Shown one piece after another: positions 33,690 to 42,445 of a stretch of 64,000 bases of DNA. How positions within the stretch are numbered: the first letter of the stretch is position 1; every line of letters starts with the position of its first letter. Origin of the DNA: Streptomyces olivochromogenes (GTDB taxonomy: Bacteria > Actinomycetota > Actinomycetes > Streptomycetales > Streptomycetaceae). Location of the stretch: contig NZ_JADDRL010000047.1 in NCBI RefSeq assembly GCF_021538895.1, positions 1-64,000 on the forward strand, given 5' to 3'. The translations under genes were made by a program, and so were the position numbers. A model generated the notes under the pieces. That model was not told the DNA's origin. It did not search any database and saw only the letters and a list, made by a program, of their open reading frames with translations.

Positions 33690-34574
33690 ATGAGTTATGG
33701 GCAGGGGGGACCCCAGTCCCAGTGGGATCCCTGGAAACCGCAGTCACAGCAGCCCTGGAGCAGCGGCAGCGGCAGCGACCAGACCCCGGACTGGGCCGCG
33801 CTCGCCGAGGCCTCGGAGACGCGCAACAAACGGCGCCGAGTGCTGTTCATCGGCGGCGGCGCGCTCGCGACGGTGGCGATAGGCACCGCCGTCGCCATGG
33901 CCATGGTGTCCGCGAACGGCGACAACAACGCGTCGGGGCAGCCGTCGAACCTGCCCGCGAGCGCCTCGCTGCCGAGCGACACCTCCGATCCGGCGCCGTC
34001 CTTCGACCCGACCAGCGCCCCGCCGCCGCTGGACCCGAAGGACTTCATCTCCGACGTGAAGAAGGACACGGCGCCGCTGAGCGCCGAGACCCTCTTCCCG
34101 GGCACCCAGCTGACCATGGGCGAGACGGTCTACAAGAAGGGCCCGACGGCCGACACCAAGGACTGCGCCTCGGCCACGCGGGGCAGCCTCCCGAAGGTCC
34201 TCACCACCAACGGCTGCACCCGCGTGCTGCGGGTCAGCTACGTCAAGGACGGCGTGGCGGTGACCGTCGGCGTCGCCGTCTTCGACACCGAGGCCAAGGC
34301 CGCCAAGGCCAAGGGCCAGGCCGACCGGAAGAGCTTCGTGAAGTCGCTCGACGGCAAGGGCGTGAAGTCCTTCTGCAACGCGGCGATCTGCCGGTCGACG
34401 ACCAATTTCTACGGCCGCTACGCCTACTTCACCGTCGCCGGCTTCATCAACGGCAAGGACGTGACGACCAAGGACACGAAGGTCTTCTCGACCGGCGACG
34501 ACCTGGCCGAGTTCACGTTCCGGCAGATCCGCCGCCGGGGCGAGGCCCAGGCGTCGGCCGCGGCGAACGGCTGA
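33690..34574 (+). CDS. Single-pass membrane protein of unknown function
   Basis: 294 residues from ATG 33690. A Gln/Ser/Trp-rich cytoplasmic segment (SYGQGGPQSQWDPWKPQ) is followed by a membrane helix at about 49-72 (RRRVLFIGGGALATVAIGTA) and an extracytoplasmic Ser/Pro linker. The C-terminal domain has four Cys (KDCASA, NGCTRV, SFCNAAICR) that could form disulfides. A TAAGAT box 7 nt before the ATG suggests a leaderless transcript. I do not recognise the extracellular domain. It is divergent from rplM. Confidence 0.85.
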   Translation: MSYGQGGPQSQWDPWKPQSQQPWSSGSGSDQTPDWAALAEASETRNKRRRVLFIGGGALATVAIGTAVAMAMVSANGDNNASGQPSNLPASASLPSDTSDPAPSFDPTSAPPPLDPKDFISDVKKDTAPLSAETLFPGTQLTMGETVYKKGPTADTKDCASATRGSLPKVLTTNGCTRVLRVSYVKDGVAVTVGVAVFDTEAKAAKAKGQADRKSFVKSLDGKGVKSFCNAAICRSTTNFYGRYAYFTVAGFINGKDVTTKDTKVFSTGDDLAEFTFRQIRRRGEAQASAAANG

Positions 34575-34575
34575 G

Positions 34576-34597
34576 CCGGGGGCGCGCACGCCCCCGG
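34576..34597. terminator. Hairpin between convergent membrane-protein gene and GT2 gene
   Basis: CCGGGGGCG-CGCA-CGCCCCCGG (9-bp stem) starts 2 nt after the plus-strand stop. Further weaker inverted repeats (CCGCCAG/CTGGCGG) follow before the convergent stop at 34656. Confidence 0.7.
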
Positions 34598-34655
34598 ACC
34601 CCGCCAGACCCGGTCAGGGCCTGGCGGAGCCTTGCGGAGTCTGGGAGAGCTCTCC

Positions 34656-35408
34656 CTAGGAGTCGCGCTTGAAGCGCAGGCGGAGCGGCACCACCGCCGA
34701 CTCCAGCTGCGTGCGCAGCGTCATCTTCGAGACCCCCTCGGTCCGCTCCTCGAAGCGGATCGGGATCTCGACGGCGTCGTGTCCGGCCCGGACCGCCTTG
34801 TACTTGAGCTCGACCTGGAAGCTGTAGCCCGCGCTGTCCAGGGACGAGAGGTCCACGTCCCGCAGGGTGAGTGCCGACCACAGGTTGAAGCCCGCCGTGA
34901 TGTCCCGGATCCGGGTGCCGAGGACGGCCCGGGCGTAGGCGTTCGCGAAGCGGGACAGCAGGACGCGGTGGACCCCCCAGTCCTCGTCCAGCGACCCCCC
35001 TTCGACGTACCGGCTGCCGACGACCAGGCCCGCCCCGGACGTCACCGCCGCGTCGAGCATCCGCGGCACCGCCTCCACGGGGTGGCTGCCGTCGGCGTCC
35101 ATCTGGACGACGTACTCGGCGCCCTCCTCCAGCGCGGCACTCATGCCCGCCGTGTACGCCCGCCCCAGCCCGTCCTTCTCGGTCCGGTGCAGCACGCTCA
35201 TCCGGCGCGCGCCGTCGGTGTTGTACTTCTCGGCCAGCTCCTCGGCGATCCGGCCGGTGCCGTCCGGACTGGAGTCGTCGACGATCTTCAGATGCAGGCC
35301 GTCCAGCGGCAGCCCCAGCACCGCCTCGGCCATCCGCGGCAGGTTCGCCGCCTCGTTGTACGTCGGCATCACCACGGTGACCCGAGCGTTCCGGCAGGAC
35401 TCGTCCAT
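34656..35408 (-). CDS. Polyprenol-phosphate mannosyltransferase-like glycosyltransferase (GT2)
   Basis: 250 residues, no membrane helices: VTVVMPTYNEAANLPRM at the N-terminus, LKIVDDSSPDGTG, the metal-binding QMDADGSHPVE, and ITAGFNLWSALTLRDVDLSS. These are the motifs of DPM1-type dolichol/polyprenol-phosphate-mannose (or glucose) synthases. It lies 3 nt downstream of a UDP-sugar dehydrogenase gene. It probably supplies lipid-linked sugar to membrane GT-C enzymes such as the GT39-like protein upstream. The donor specificity is not readable. Confidence 0.9.
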   Translation of the reverse strand: MDESCRNARVTVVMPTYNEAANLPRMAEAVLGLPLDGLHLKIVDDSSPDGTGRIAEELAEKYNTDGARRMSVLHRTEKDGLGRAYTAGMSAALEEGAEYVVQMDADGSHPVEAVPRMLDAAVTSGAGLVVGSRYVEGGSLDEDWGVHRVLLSRFANAYARAVLGTRIRDITAGFNLWSALTLRDVDLSSLDSAGYSFQVELKYKAVRAGHDAVEIPIRFEERTEGVSKMTLRTQLESAVVPLRLRFKRDS

Positions 35409-35411
35409 TCC

Positions 35412-36713
35412 TTATTCCTCCCCATGGGGCGCGGGTCTACCCAGCGCCCGGAACCGCCAGCCCGCCGCGGTCCAGCGGTCCGCGTCGAGCACCCCCCGGC
35501 CGTCCACGATGCGCGGACGGCGCACCAGCGACCGCGCCGGCTCCGGGTCGATCTCCCGGAACTGCGGCCACTCGGTCAGATGCAGGACCAGATCGGCCCC
35601 GCGCAGCGCCTCCTCGGCCGACAGCGCGTACCCGAGCAGCGGGAACGCCTTGCGGGCGTTGTCCGTCGCCGCGGGGTCGTACACCGTGACGTCGGCCCCG
35701 TCGAGCCGCAGCCGGGCGGCCACGTTCAGCGCGGGCGAGTCGCGGATGTCGTCCGAGTCGGGCTTGAAGGCGGCGCCGAGGACCGTGATCCGGGCGCCCA
35801 GGACGTCTCCCCCGCACAGCTCGCGCGCCAGCTCCACCACCCGGTCCCGGCGCCGCATGTTGATCGCGTCCACCTCGCGCAGGAAGGCCAGCGAGACCCC
35901 CAGCTCGTCGGCGCGGTGCGCGAAGGCGCGGATGTCCTTGGGCAGGCAGCCGCCGCCGAAGCCGACGCCGGAGCGCAGGAAGCGGCCGCCGATCCGGTCG
36001 TCGTGGCCCAGCGCCTCGGCGAGCCGGGTGACGTCCCCGCCGGCCGCCTCGCAGACCTCGGCCATCGCGTTGATGAAGGAGATCTTGGTGGCGAGGAAGG
36101 CGTTCGCGGCCGTCTTCACCAGCTCGGCGGTCGGGAAGTCGGCGGTCACGGCCGGGGTCCCGGCGGCGAGGACGGGCTCGTACACCCTGCGCAGAATCGT
36201 TTCGGCACGGTCCGACTCCACGCCGAACACCAGCCGGTCCGGCCGCAGCGTGTCCTCGACGGCGAAGCCCTCCCGCAGGAACTCCGGATTCCACGCCACC
36301 TCGGCGTCGCACGCCGCGGCCAGCCGCGCCGCCGTCCCCACCGGCACGGTCGACTTGCCGACGAGCAGGGCGTCCGGCGCCGCGTGGCGCGCGATGGCCG
36401 CGAAGGCGGCGTCCACGTACGTCAGGTCCGCGCCCTCGGAGTCCTTGAGCTGCGGGGTGCCGACGCACACGAAGTGCACCTCGCCGAAGGCCCCGGCCTC
36501 CTCGTAAGAGGTGGTGAAGCGCAGCCGGCCGCTCGCCGTGTGCTCGGCGATCAGCTCGGGCAGCCCCGGCTCGTGGAAGGGCACCCGCCCTGCCCGCAGC
36601 GCGGCGACCTTGTCGGGGTCGACGTCGACGCCGAGCACCTCGTGGCCGAGCTCCGCCATGCAGGCGGCATGGGTGGCACCGAGGTAGCCGGTGCCGATGA
36701 CGGTGAGCCGCAT
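35412..36713 (-). CDS. UDP-glucose/GDP-mannose 6-dehydrogenase family protein
   Basis: 433 residues. The Rossmann start is MRLTVIGTGYLGATHAACMA. The catalytic thiohemiacetal Cys is Cys 256 in GFGGGCLPKDIRAF, and the C-terminal domain has LGAAFKPDSDDIRDSPAL. The most likely product is UDP-glucuronate. The ATG is preceded by AAAGG. It sits between the GT39-like gene (120-nt repeat-bearing gap) and the polyprenol-phosphate glycosyltransferase, suggesting a role in an acidic or lipid-linked surface glycan. Confidence 0.93.
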   Translation of the reverse strand: MRLTVIGTGYLGATHAACMAELGHEVLGVDVDPDKVAALRAGRVPFHEPGLPELIAEHTASGRLRFTTSYEEAGAFGEVHFVCVGTPQLKDSEGADLTYVDAAFAAIARHAAPDALLVGKSTVPVGTAARLAAACDAEVAWNPEFLREGFAVEDTLRPDRLVFGVESDRAETILRRVYEPVLAAGTPAVTADFPTAELVKTAANAFLATKISFINAMAEVCEAAGGDVTRLAEALGHDDRIGGRFLRSGVGFGGGCLPKDIRAFAHRADELGVSLAFLREVDAINMRRRDRVVELARELCGGDVLGARITVLGAAFKPDSDDIRDSPALNVAARLRLDGADVTVYDPAATDNARKAFPLLGYALSAEEALRGADLVLHLTEWPQFREIDPEPARSLVRRPRIVDGRGVLDADRWTAAGWRFRALGRPAPHGEE

Positions 36714-36736
36714 GGATACGGCCTTTCGTGTTCAGG

Positions 36737-36816
36737 CCCTTGCTCAGGGATTGCCCAGGGATGGAGAAAGCCCTTGCTCAGGGGTGGAGAAGACCCCTGT
36801 TCAGGGGTGGAGAAAG
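36737..36816. repeat. Three-unit tandem repeat in the dehydrogenase leader
   Basis: Units at 36737-36770 (34 bp), 36771-36793 and 36794-36816 (23 bp each) share CCCTTGCTCAGGGGTGGAGAA-type sequence. Each begins with a small inverted repeat (CCCT...AGGG). The array lies between the GT39-like stop and the dehydrogenase start and is transcribed as leader if these genes form one unit. Confidence 0.8.
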
Positions 36817-36832
36817 GAGGAGGCGAGCGGCG

Positions 36833-38671
36833 TCAGGCGGTCTTCACCCAGACCCGGTAGGCGCCGGTGCCGCCCGAGCTGAGCCGGAAGGGGATCTTGC
36901 CGATCAGCCGGTAGTGGCCGCTCTTGGTGACCTGCCGCTCGATGTACGCGTCCAGCCCCGGCGTCGCCACCCCGTCCAGCACGACGAGATCGAAGTAGCC
37001 GTCCTCGAGGGCGAGGCGGTACCCCTCGTTCCCGTGGTGGACGACGCCCTTCTTGTCGGGGTAGCCGATGCCGTAGGTGGAGGTCCACTGCGAGTGCTTC
37101 GTCTTGTCCCGCAGGTAGTAGACGGGCACCTCGTAGGTCTCACCGAGGTAGCGGCCGCCGGGCTCCATGTACGGCTCGATCGCCTGGACCAGCCCAGAGG
37201 AGTCAGGCCACAGCCCGAACCGCCACTCGGACTGCGAGACGCCGAGGCACAGCGCGCCGACCCAGATCATGATGCCGAGCTGCGGGTAGCGGAAGTGCTT
37301 GCCGACCAGCCGGATCACGCCGACGCCCGCCATCGGGGCGGCGAAGAGCAGACCGAAGTCGAGGTGCTTGTAGAGCGAGACCGCGGTGTGCAGATGGATC
37401 TGGTACGCCGGTGCCAGCAGCGCGGTCCCGGCCAGCGTCACGCCGAGCAGCGCGCGCCAGCGCCAGCCGGGGCCGTTCAGACCGTAGGAGCGCGGAGACT
37501 CGTTCATCCGGCCGCGCAGCGCGTAGGCGACGGCGCCCGCGACGGCGGTGGCGAACATCAGCCCGCCCCACTCCGCGGACTTCTCCAGCAGCGCCGAGGC
37601 GGTGTCGGTGCCGTGGGCGCGGTTGGTGGTGGTCTGCCGCACACCGGCGAGCACGTCGGTGTACATGAGGCCGATCCCGGCCAGCGCGGCGGTGCCGACG
37701 CCGAGCAGGAGCGCACGCGGGACGCAGCGCCACCCGCGGTGGTGCCAGGCGGTCAGCGCCGCGAGGACGATCAGGGTGGGCACGTAGAGCGCGGAGGCGT
37801 ACTTCACCGCCACCGCCAGCACCATGACCGGCGCCGCGAGCAGCACGGCGAACACGGGGGCGCGGTTGGTGCGGACGATGATCCACGCGGACAGTGCCAG
37901 CAGGAAGATCGCCGGGGCGTCGTAGGTGGCGAACCAGCCGAGCACGATCGTCGGCTGGGTGACCGCGAACAGCGCGGCGGCCACCAGCGCGACCCGTTCG
38001 TTGAACAGGCGACGGGTGAAGGAGTACAGCAGCACGGTGGCGCCGAGCATGCACAGCAGGCTGAGCGCCCGGGCCCCGGACAGGCCGAACCAGCCGTCGA
38101 CGAAGGCCGCGGCCACGGGGTAGAGCATCGGCGAGCCGGAGAAGTACGACTCGTAGCCGCTGTGCAGCGGGGTGCCGCTCGACCAGTGCTCCAGGATGTT
38201 GTGGCCCGCCGCCAGGTACAGGGCCTCGTCCTGGAACGCCGTGTTGGACAGCCTGAGCGACAGGAGTGTCTGGATGATCAGGAGGATGCCCAGAACCCCG
38301 CGGCTGACCCAGGCCCGGCGCCGGCTCGGGGTGTCGTCCCAGCCCGCGTCCGGGGTCTCGGGGATGTGGTAGCCCGGTTCCGCCGACTCCGGCTCCGGCT
38401 CCGCGACCGTGCTCAGCGCGAAGGTCGGCTGGTCGTCCAGCTGCTGGTACGGGTAGACCCGGGGGTCGTAGTCGTAGCTCTCAGGCACGTCATGGCCCTG
38501 GTAGCCCTGGTGGACGTCATGGCCCTGGTGGCCGTGGACGCCCTGACCGTCGTGGCCCGGCTGCTGCCGCGGGACGTACCCGTCGGAGTTGAACCATCCG
38601 CCGGCCGCGTTGTCGTCGTCGGCGTAGGGGTCGTAGGGCCGAGGCGTGTAGTGCTCGGGTCGCGAGTTCAT
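36833..38671 (-). CDS. GT39/ArnT-like membrane glycosyltransferase
   Basis: 612 residues. A ~100-residue cytoplasmic N-terminus is rich in Gly, His, Gln, Tyr and Pro with a short repeat of GHD/GYQ units (GHDGQGVHGHQGHDVHQGYQ). About ten membrane helices follow, from GVLGILLIIQTLLSLRLS onward. The first extracytoplasmic loop has FQDEALYLAAGH, the Asp-Glu of GT-C enzymes that use polyprenyl-phosphate sugars. The C-terminal soluble part (YIERQVTKSGHYRLIGKIPF) is typical. Its ATG overlaps the GH26 stop (ATGA). It likely adds a sugar to a lipid, glycan or protein outside the membrane. Confidence 0.88.
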   Translation of the reverse strand: MNSRPEHYTPRPYDPYADDDNAAGGWFNSDGYVPRQQPGHDGQGVHGHQGHDVHQGYQGHDVPESYDYDPRVYPYQQLDDQPTFALSTVAEPEPESAEPGYHIPETPDAGWDDTPSRRRAWVSRGVLGILLIIQTLLSLRLSNTAFQDEALYLAAGHNILEHWSSGTPLHSGYESYFSGSPMLYPVAAAFVDGWFGLSGARALSLLCMLGATVLLYSFTRRLFNERVALVAAALFAVTQPTIVLGWFATYDAPAIFLLALSAWIIVRTNRAPVFAVLLAAPVMVLAVAVKYASALYVPTLIVLAALTAWHHRGWRCVPRALLLGVGTAALAGIGLMYTDVLAGVRQTTTNRAHGTDTASALLEKSAEWGGLMFATAVAGAVAYALRGRMNESPRSYGLNGPGWRWRALLGVTLAGTALLAPAYQIHLHTAVSLYKHLDFGLLFAAPMAGVGVIRLVGKHFRYPQLGIMIWVGALCLGVSQSEWRFGLWPDSSGLVQAIEPYMEPGGRYLGETYEVPVYYLRDKTKHSQWTSTYGIGYPDKKGVVHHGNEGYRLALEDGYFDLVVLDGVATPGLDAYIERQVTKSGHYRLIGKIPFRLSSGGTGAYRVWVKTA

Positions 38672-39693
38672 GCCGGCTTCCGTACGTCGAAGCCGAACCG
38701 GTCGTCGGCGGCCAGGCGCTTGAACTCCTCCAGCGCCAGCGGGCTCGCCTCCAGCCGCCAGTCGGCGCGCTTCCTGTGGTTGAACCAGATGAAGCCGATC
38801 ATGTCGTCGTCGTCCTCGACGCCCGCGAACAGGTTGCGGACGTCGGCACGGCGCCGCTCGCCGGGCATGGCGGCGGTCTCCAGCAGGAGCATCGGCTTCT
38901 TGGTGAAGGTGCGGATCTGCTTCCGAGTGGGCCCGAACACGCTGTCAAAGGCGTTGTCCTCGCCCGTCGTGAAGTAGCCGACCAGACCGATCCAGTCGAC
39001 ATAGGCGTCGCCCGGGTAGTACGGCTTCAGCCGCACGTCCGGCACCGGGTTGACGATGTTCGGCGCCCAGGCCCAGATGACGTTGGAGGCGCCGGCGTCC
39101 AGGAACGTCTTGTGGATGTGCCGCCAGGCGGCCACGTACTGCGCGGGGGTCGTGCTCTGCGTCCCCCACTTCTCCCAGTGGCCGTTGAACTCGTCCGCGA
39201 AGTCGATCACCACGGGCAGGTTCAGCTTCCGGACCGCCGTCGCGTACTTCTTGATGTACGCGTCCGACTTCCCGGCGGCGATGTCGGCGATCGGGGTGTC
39301 GAAGGGCTCCCAGGACATCAGCGTCAGCGCGCCCTCGGCCCAGGCGCGGCGCACCCCGCTGGCGTCGAAGCCGTCGCCCCAGCCCGCGTAGTACTCGATC
39401 AGGTTGGGCCGCTTGCCGACCATCTCCGCGTACGCGTCGACGGACTTCATGGAGGTCGGCGCGCCGGCGACGGCCGCCCCGAAGTACTTCTTGGCGGGCT
39501 TGAGCAGGGGTACGACGTCGTAGGGGAGGTCGGCGTCCGCGCTCGCGGAGGGATGCGCCCCGCCGGACGTGCCGTGCCCGGTCCCGGACGAGCCGTCGTC
39601 GGAGCCGAGCAGGGAGCAGCCGGTGAGGGCGAGCACGGTGAGCAGGCAGACAGCGAGCAGCGCCCGCATTCCGAAGAAACGTTTCACCATCAT
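38668..39693 (-). CDS. GH26-type glycoside hydrolase lipoprotein
   Basis: 341 residues. Signal peptide with lipobox LTGC (Cys 26), Ser/Gly/Asp linker, then a (beta/alpha)8 domain with the GH26 catalytic pair: acid/base Glu 168 in DFADEFNGHWEKWG and nucleophile Glu 272 in KPMLLLETAAMPG. The family cleaves beta-mannans or mixed beta-glucans. It is coupled to the processive GT2 upstream (its ATG shares a base with that stop) and to the GT39-like gene downstream. A glycan-trimming role for the polymer made by the GT2 enzyme is the natural inference, as with BcsZ/AlgL-type partners. Confidence 0.9.
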   Translation of the reverse strand: MMVKRFFGMRALLAVCLLTVLALTGCSLLGSDDGSSGTGHGTSGGAHPSASADADLPYDVVPLLKPAKKYFGAAVAGAPTSMKSVDAYAEMVGKRPNLIEYYAGWGDGFDASGVRRAWAEGALTLMSWEPFDTPIADIAAGKSDAYIKKYATAVRKLNLPVVIDFADEFNGHWEKWGTQSTTPAQYVAAWRHIHKTFLDAGASNVIWAWAPNIVNPVPDVRLKPYYPGDAYVDWIGLVGYFTTGEDNAFDSVFGPTRKQIRTFTKKPMLLLETAAMPGERRRADVRNLFAGVEDDDDMIGFIWFNHRKRADWRLEASPLALEEFKRLAADDRFGFDVRKPA

Positions 39694-41306
39694 CAAGCGG
39701 CCACCTCGGACCGGGGCTGGACCAGGACGCGGCCCACGACGAGGGCGTAGAAGAGCCCGGAGGACAGGATCAGGGCGAAGTTCGGGGCGTCCATGGTGAA
39801 CGTCCGGTACACCGCCGCGGTGACCCAGATCAGGGCCGTGCCGCCGCTCCAGACCCACATGCCGAGCCAGAAGCGCCGGGTCTTGTTCTTCTTGGCGCCG
39901 GAGGAGCCGGTCGGCTGCCAGCCCATGCGGTTCTTGCGCAGGATGTCCCAGATGGCGAAGACGTGCGCCCAGCCGTACATCATGCGGGCCGCCCAGGCCT
40001 CCAAGCGGTACGGCGCCTTGTGCCACATCGGGAAGATGATCGTGGTGTAGAGGATGCTGGGCAGCACCAGGAGCAGATGCTCGACCTTGAGCTTCTCCGG
40101 CATCATCAGCAGCAGCACGATCGGGATCACCGGCGCCGCGAAGGTGAACAGCGCCGTGTGGATGTAGTAGAAGAACCCGGACATGTAGCACAGACGGCTG
40201 GAGAGCTTGATCTTGCGCTGCCAGAACTTCCGGCTGCCGAGCAGGCTCATCGAACCCGAGCACCAGCGGTACTGCTGGTTGAAGAAGGCGCCCGCGGTGT
40301 CCGGGCACACGCCGGTGGACACGGCGACCGGCACATAGCGCAGGTCCCAGCCGAGACCGCGCAGGTCGAAGCCGGTGTGCACATCCTCGGAGTGCTCGAT
40401 CAGCGTCGTACCGCCGTTGGTCTCCAGGGCCGCCCGGCGGTAGATGGCGCAACTGCCGACGCAGATCGCGCCGTCGCTGCCCTGCCGGGAGACCTGCACC
40501 GACCGGTAGAACAGCTCCTGCACCGCGCCCGCACCGCGCTCGATCCAGTTCTGCGAGTCCAGCACGCGGAAGTACTGCGGCGACTGGACGATGCCGATGC
40601 GCGGGTCGTCCTGCATGTACGGCAGGAGTTCTTCGAGCAGGTCGGCGCGCGGGGTGAAGTCGGCGTCCAGGATGAGGATGAACTCCCCGTCGGACTGGCC
40701 GAAGCCGAAGTGCAGGTTGCCGGCCTTCTTGAACCAGCCGCGGTTGTCCCGGGTGCCGTAGCGGAACCCGAAGTCGCGGGCCATCGCCTCCAGTTCGGGA
40801 CTGGCGCCGTCGTCGAGGACGAACGGCACACAGACACCGGGGTACCGGTCGGCCATCGCCCGCACATGCCGCCAGGTGTTGTGCAGCACCTCGATGGGCT
40901 CGCCGCACACCGGCAGGAACACGTCGACCGTCGGGTAGACCTCGGGCCGCCAGTTCTGGACCAGCCGCCGGTGGTACGCGATGTCGAAGTCCCGGGTGAA
41001 GCCGTTCACCCGCAGCGACACCAGGTAGTAGACGACGGTGAAGACGAGGAGCGGCGTGTAGATCCACAGCACCGGCGTGGACTGCGCCAGCTTGAACTGG
41101 CTCACCACCAGACAGCAGAAACTGACGAGCGAGCTGATCGTCAGGATCCACAGATTCCGGCGCGCGTAGGAGTACTTCTCCTTGTCCGTCGGCGGCAGCG
41201 GCAACAGCCCCAGCGAGGCGTTGTGGCCGCGTCCTGCTCGTCGCCGCCCGCCGTTCTGGCGCACGGCACGACGACCCCCGGTCCCCACGGGACCCACTGA
41301 ACTCAT
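39693..41306 (-). CDS. Processive family 2 glycosyltransferase (cellulose-synthase-like)
   Basis: 537 residues from ATG 41306 (AGGGA 6-10 nt upstream); the frame is open further but noncoding. Two N-terminal membrane helices (near 53-72 and 80-97), the catalytic domain, then about four C-terminal helices. All processive motifs are there: DDG (165-167), DAD (214-216), ED of SEDVHTG (307-308) and QQYRW (344-348). No PilZ domain. It should polymerise a beta-linked glycan (glucan or mannan) from nucleotide sugar and extrude it. It is the first gene of a five-gene run, behind a strong promoter. Confidence 0.92.
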   Translation of the reverse strand: MSSVGPVGTGGRRAVRQNGGRRRAGRGHNASLGLLPLPPTDKEKYSYARRNLWILTISSLVSFCCLVVSQFKLAQSTPVLWIYTPLLVFTVVYYLVSLRVNGFTRDFDIAYHRRLVQNWRPEVYPTVDVFLPVCGEPIEVLHNTWRHVRAMADRYPGVCVPFVLDDGASPELEAMARDFGFRYGTRDNRGWFKKAGNLHFGFGQSDGEFILILDADFTPRADLLEELLPYMQDDPRIGIVQSPQYFRVLDSQNWIERGAGAVQELFYRSVQVSRQGSDGAICVGSCAIYRRAALETNGGTTLIEHSEDVHTGFDLRGLGWDLRYVPVAVSTGVCPDTAGAFFNQQYRWCSGSMSLLGSRKFWQRKIKLSSRLCYMSGFFYYIHTALFTFAAPVIPIVLLLMMPEKLKVEHLLLVLPSILYTTIIFPMWHKAPYRLEAWAARMMYGWAHVFAIWDILRKNRMGWQPTGSSGAKKNKTRRFWLGMWVWSGGTALIWVTAAVYRTFTMDAPNFALILSSGLFYALVVGRVLVQPRSEVAA

Positions 41307-41392
41307 TGTTTTCCCTACCCCGGACCGTTGCGGCCCGTTGACCCCCCAGCCAACGCCGGCCACCCCATGCGAACAGATGGCCAGGACACGCA

Positions 41393-41421
41393 ACTTTATC
41401 CGAGAGGTAGGAAACTGTTAA
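41393..41421 (-). promoter_or_regulatory. Strong vegetative promoter of the polysaccharide operon
   Basis: On the minus strand TTAACA (41421-41416), exactly 17 nt, then TAAAGT (41398-41393). Start near 41386, leaving a leader of about 80 nt before the GT2 ATG. It is unusually consensus-like and AT-rich for this genome. Confidence 0.75.
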
Positions 41422-41490
41422 GAGATCAACGACCCCGTTACGCCGGGTAAGTCCCGACATGGGGCATAACTGCCGCGAAATGCGGGGTAA

Positions 41491-42354
41491 CTAACAAGTT
41501 TCGCAGCCTGACGAACGGGACAGCGTCCGCTTGTTCCGCGCCTCCTTGTTCCGCGCGGCCAGCAACTCGTCGGCCGGGTAGCCGACCTCCTCCAGCGTCA
41601 GCCCGTGCGGTCGCACGACATGCACGGCCGAGTCCCGGACGCCCGCCGCCAGCACCTTGCCCGGCCACTCCGGTCCCCGGTGCCCGTCCCCCACGAACAG
41701 CAGCGCGCCGATCAGCGACCGCACCATGTTGTGGCAGAAGGCGTCCGCCCGGACGGTCGCGCTGATGATCCCGTCCTCACCCCGCACCAGGCTCAGCTCC
41801 TGGAGCGTACGGATGGTGGTGGCACCCTCACGCTTCTTGCAGTAGGCGGCGAAGTCGTGCTCGCCGAGGAGGGCGCGGGCGGCCTCGTTCATGGCGTCCA
41901 CGTCGAGCGGCCAGTCGTGCCACAGGACGTGGTTGCGCAGCAGGGGGTCGACGCCTCCCGGGTTGTCGGTGACGCGGTAGGCGTAGCGCCGCCAGATCGC
42001 CGAGAAGCGCGCGTCGAAGCCCTCCGGGGCCTCGCTGAGGCGCCAGATCCGTACGTCCTTGGACAGCCGCCCGGCGAGCCGCTTCAGCAGCTTCTCGCGG
42101 TGCTCCGCCCACAGTTCGGCGGGCAGGTCGACGTGCGCGACCTGGCCGCGGGCGTGCACACCCGCGTCGGTGCGTCCGGCCACGGTCAGCTCGTAGGTCG
42201 TGTCCTTGGTACGGGTCACCGTACGCAGGGCGTCCTCGATCTCCCCCTGCACGGTCCGCTTGCCGCCGGCCTGCTTGGCCCAGCCGTGGAAGCCGCCGCC
42301 GTCGTACGACAGGTCGAGGCGGATGCGGACGTGGCCGGGCTTCACTTCACTCAC
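41491..42354 (-). CDS. truA: tRNA pseudouridine(38-40) synthase
   Basis: 287 residues; GTG 42354 after GAGAGGATCTGAAG. The catalytic Asp 63 is in AGRTDAGVHARGQVAH, and RRYAYRVTDN and FCHNMVRSLIGALLFVG are family motifs. It is the last gene of the alpha-operon end region, 91 nt downstream of rplQ and beyond its terminator. The C-terminus (NKEARNKRTLSRSSGCETC) is a short basic, Cys-containing tail. Confidence 0.96.
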   Translation of the reverse strand: MSEVKPGHVRIRLDLSYDGGGFHGWAKQAGGKRTVQGEIEDALRTVTRTKDTTYELTVAGRTDAGVHARGQVAHVDLPAELWAEHREKLLKRLAGRLSKDVRIWRLSEAPEGFDARFSAIWRRYAYRVTDNPGGVDPLLRNHVLWHDWPLDVDAMNEAARALLGEHDFAAYCKKREGATTIRTLQELSLVRGEDGIISATVRADAFCHNMVRSLIGALLFVGDGHRGPEWPGKVLAAGVRDSAVHVVRPHGLTLEEVGYPADELLAARNKEARNKRTLSRSSGCETC

Positions 42355-42395
42355 CTTCAGATCCTCTCAAGCTCTGGCCTCTCCCCGGTACGCGA

Positions 42396-42427
42396 AAGCG
42401 GGCCCGCCCCGAAGGGCGAACCCGCTT
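42396..42427 (-). terminator. Terminator downstream of rplQ
   Basis: Arms 42396-42409 and 42414-42427 form a 14-bp stem with loop CGAA. Two positions pair only as G-U in the minus-strand RNA, showing that this is the transcribed strand. It lies 19 nt after the rplQ stop. Confidence 0.85.
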
Positions 42428-42445
42428 CCCGCGTCAGGCCGAGCC

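Noticed and set aside
38668..41460. 930-codon minus-strand fusion frame of the GH26 gene with upstream sequence
   Set aside because: The part before the GH26 start is an out-of-frame shadow of the GT2 gene; the lipobox signal peptide fixes the start at 39693.
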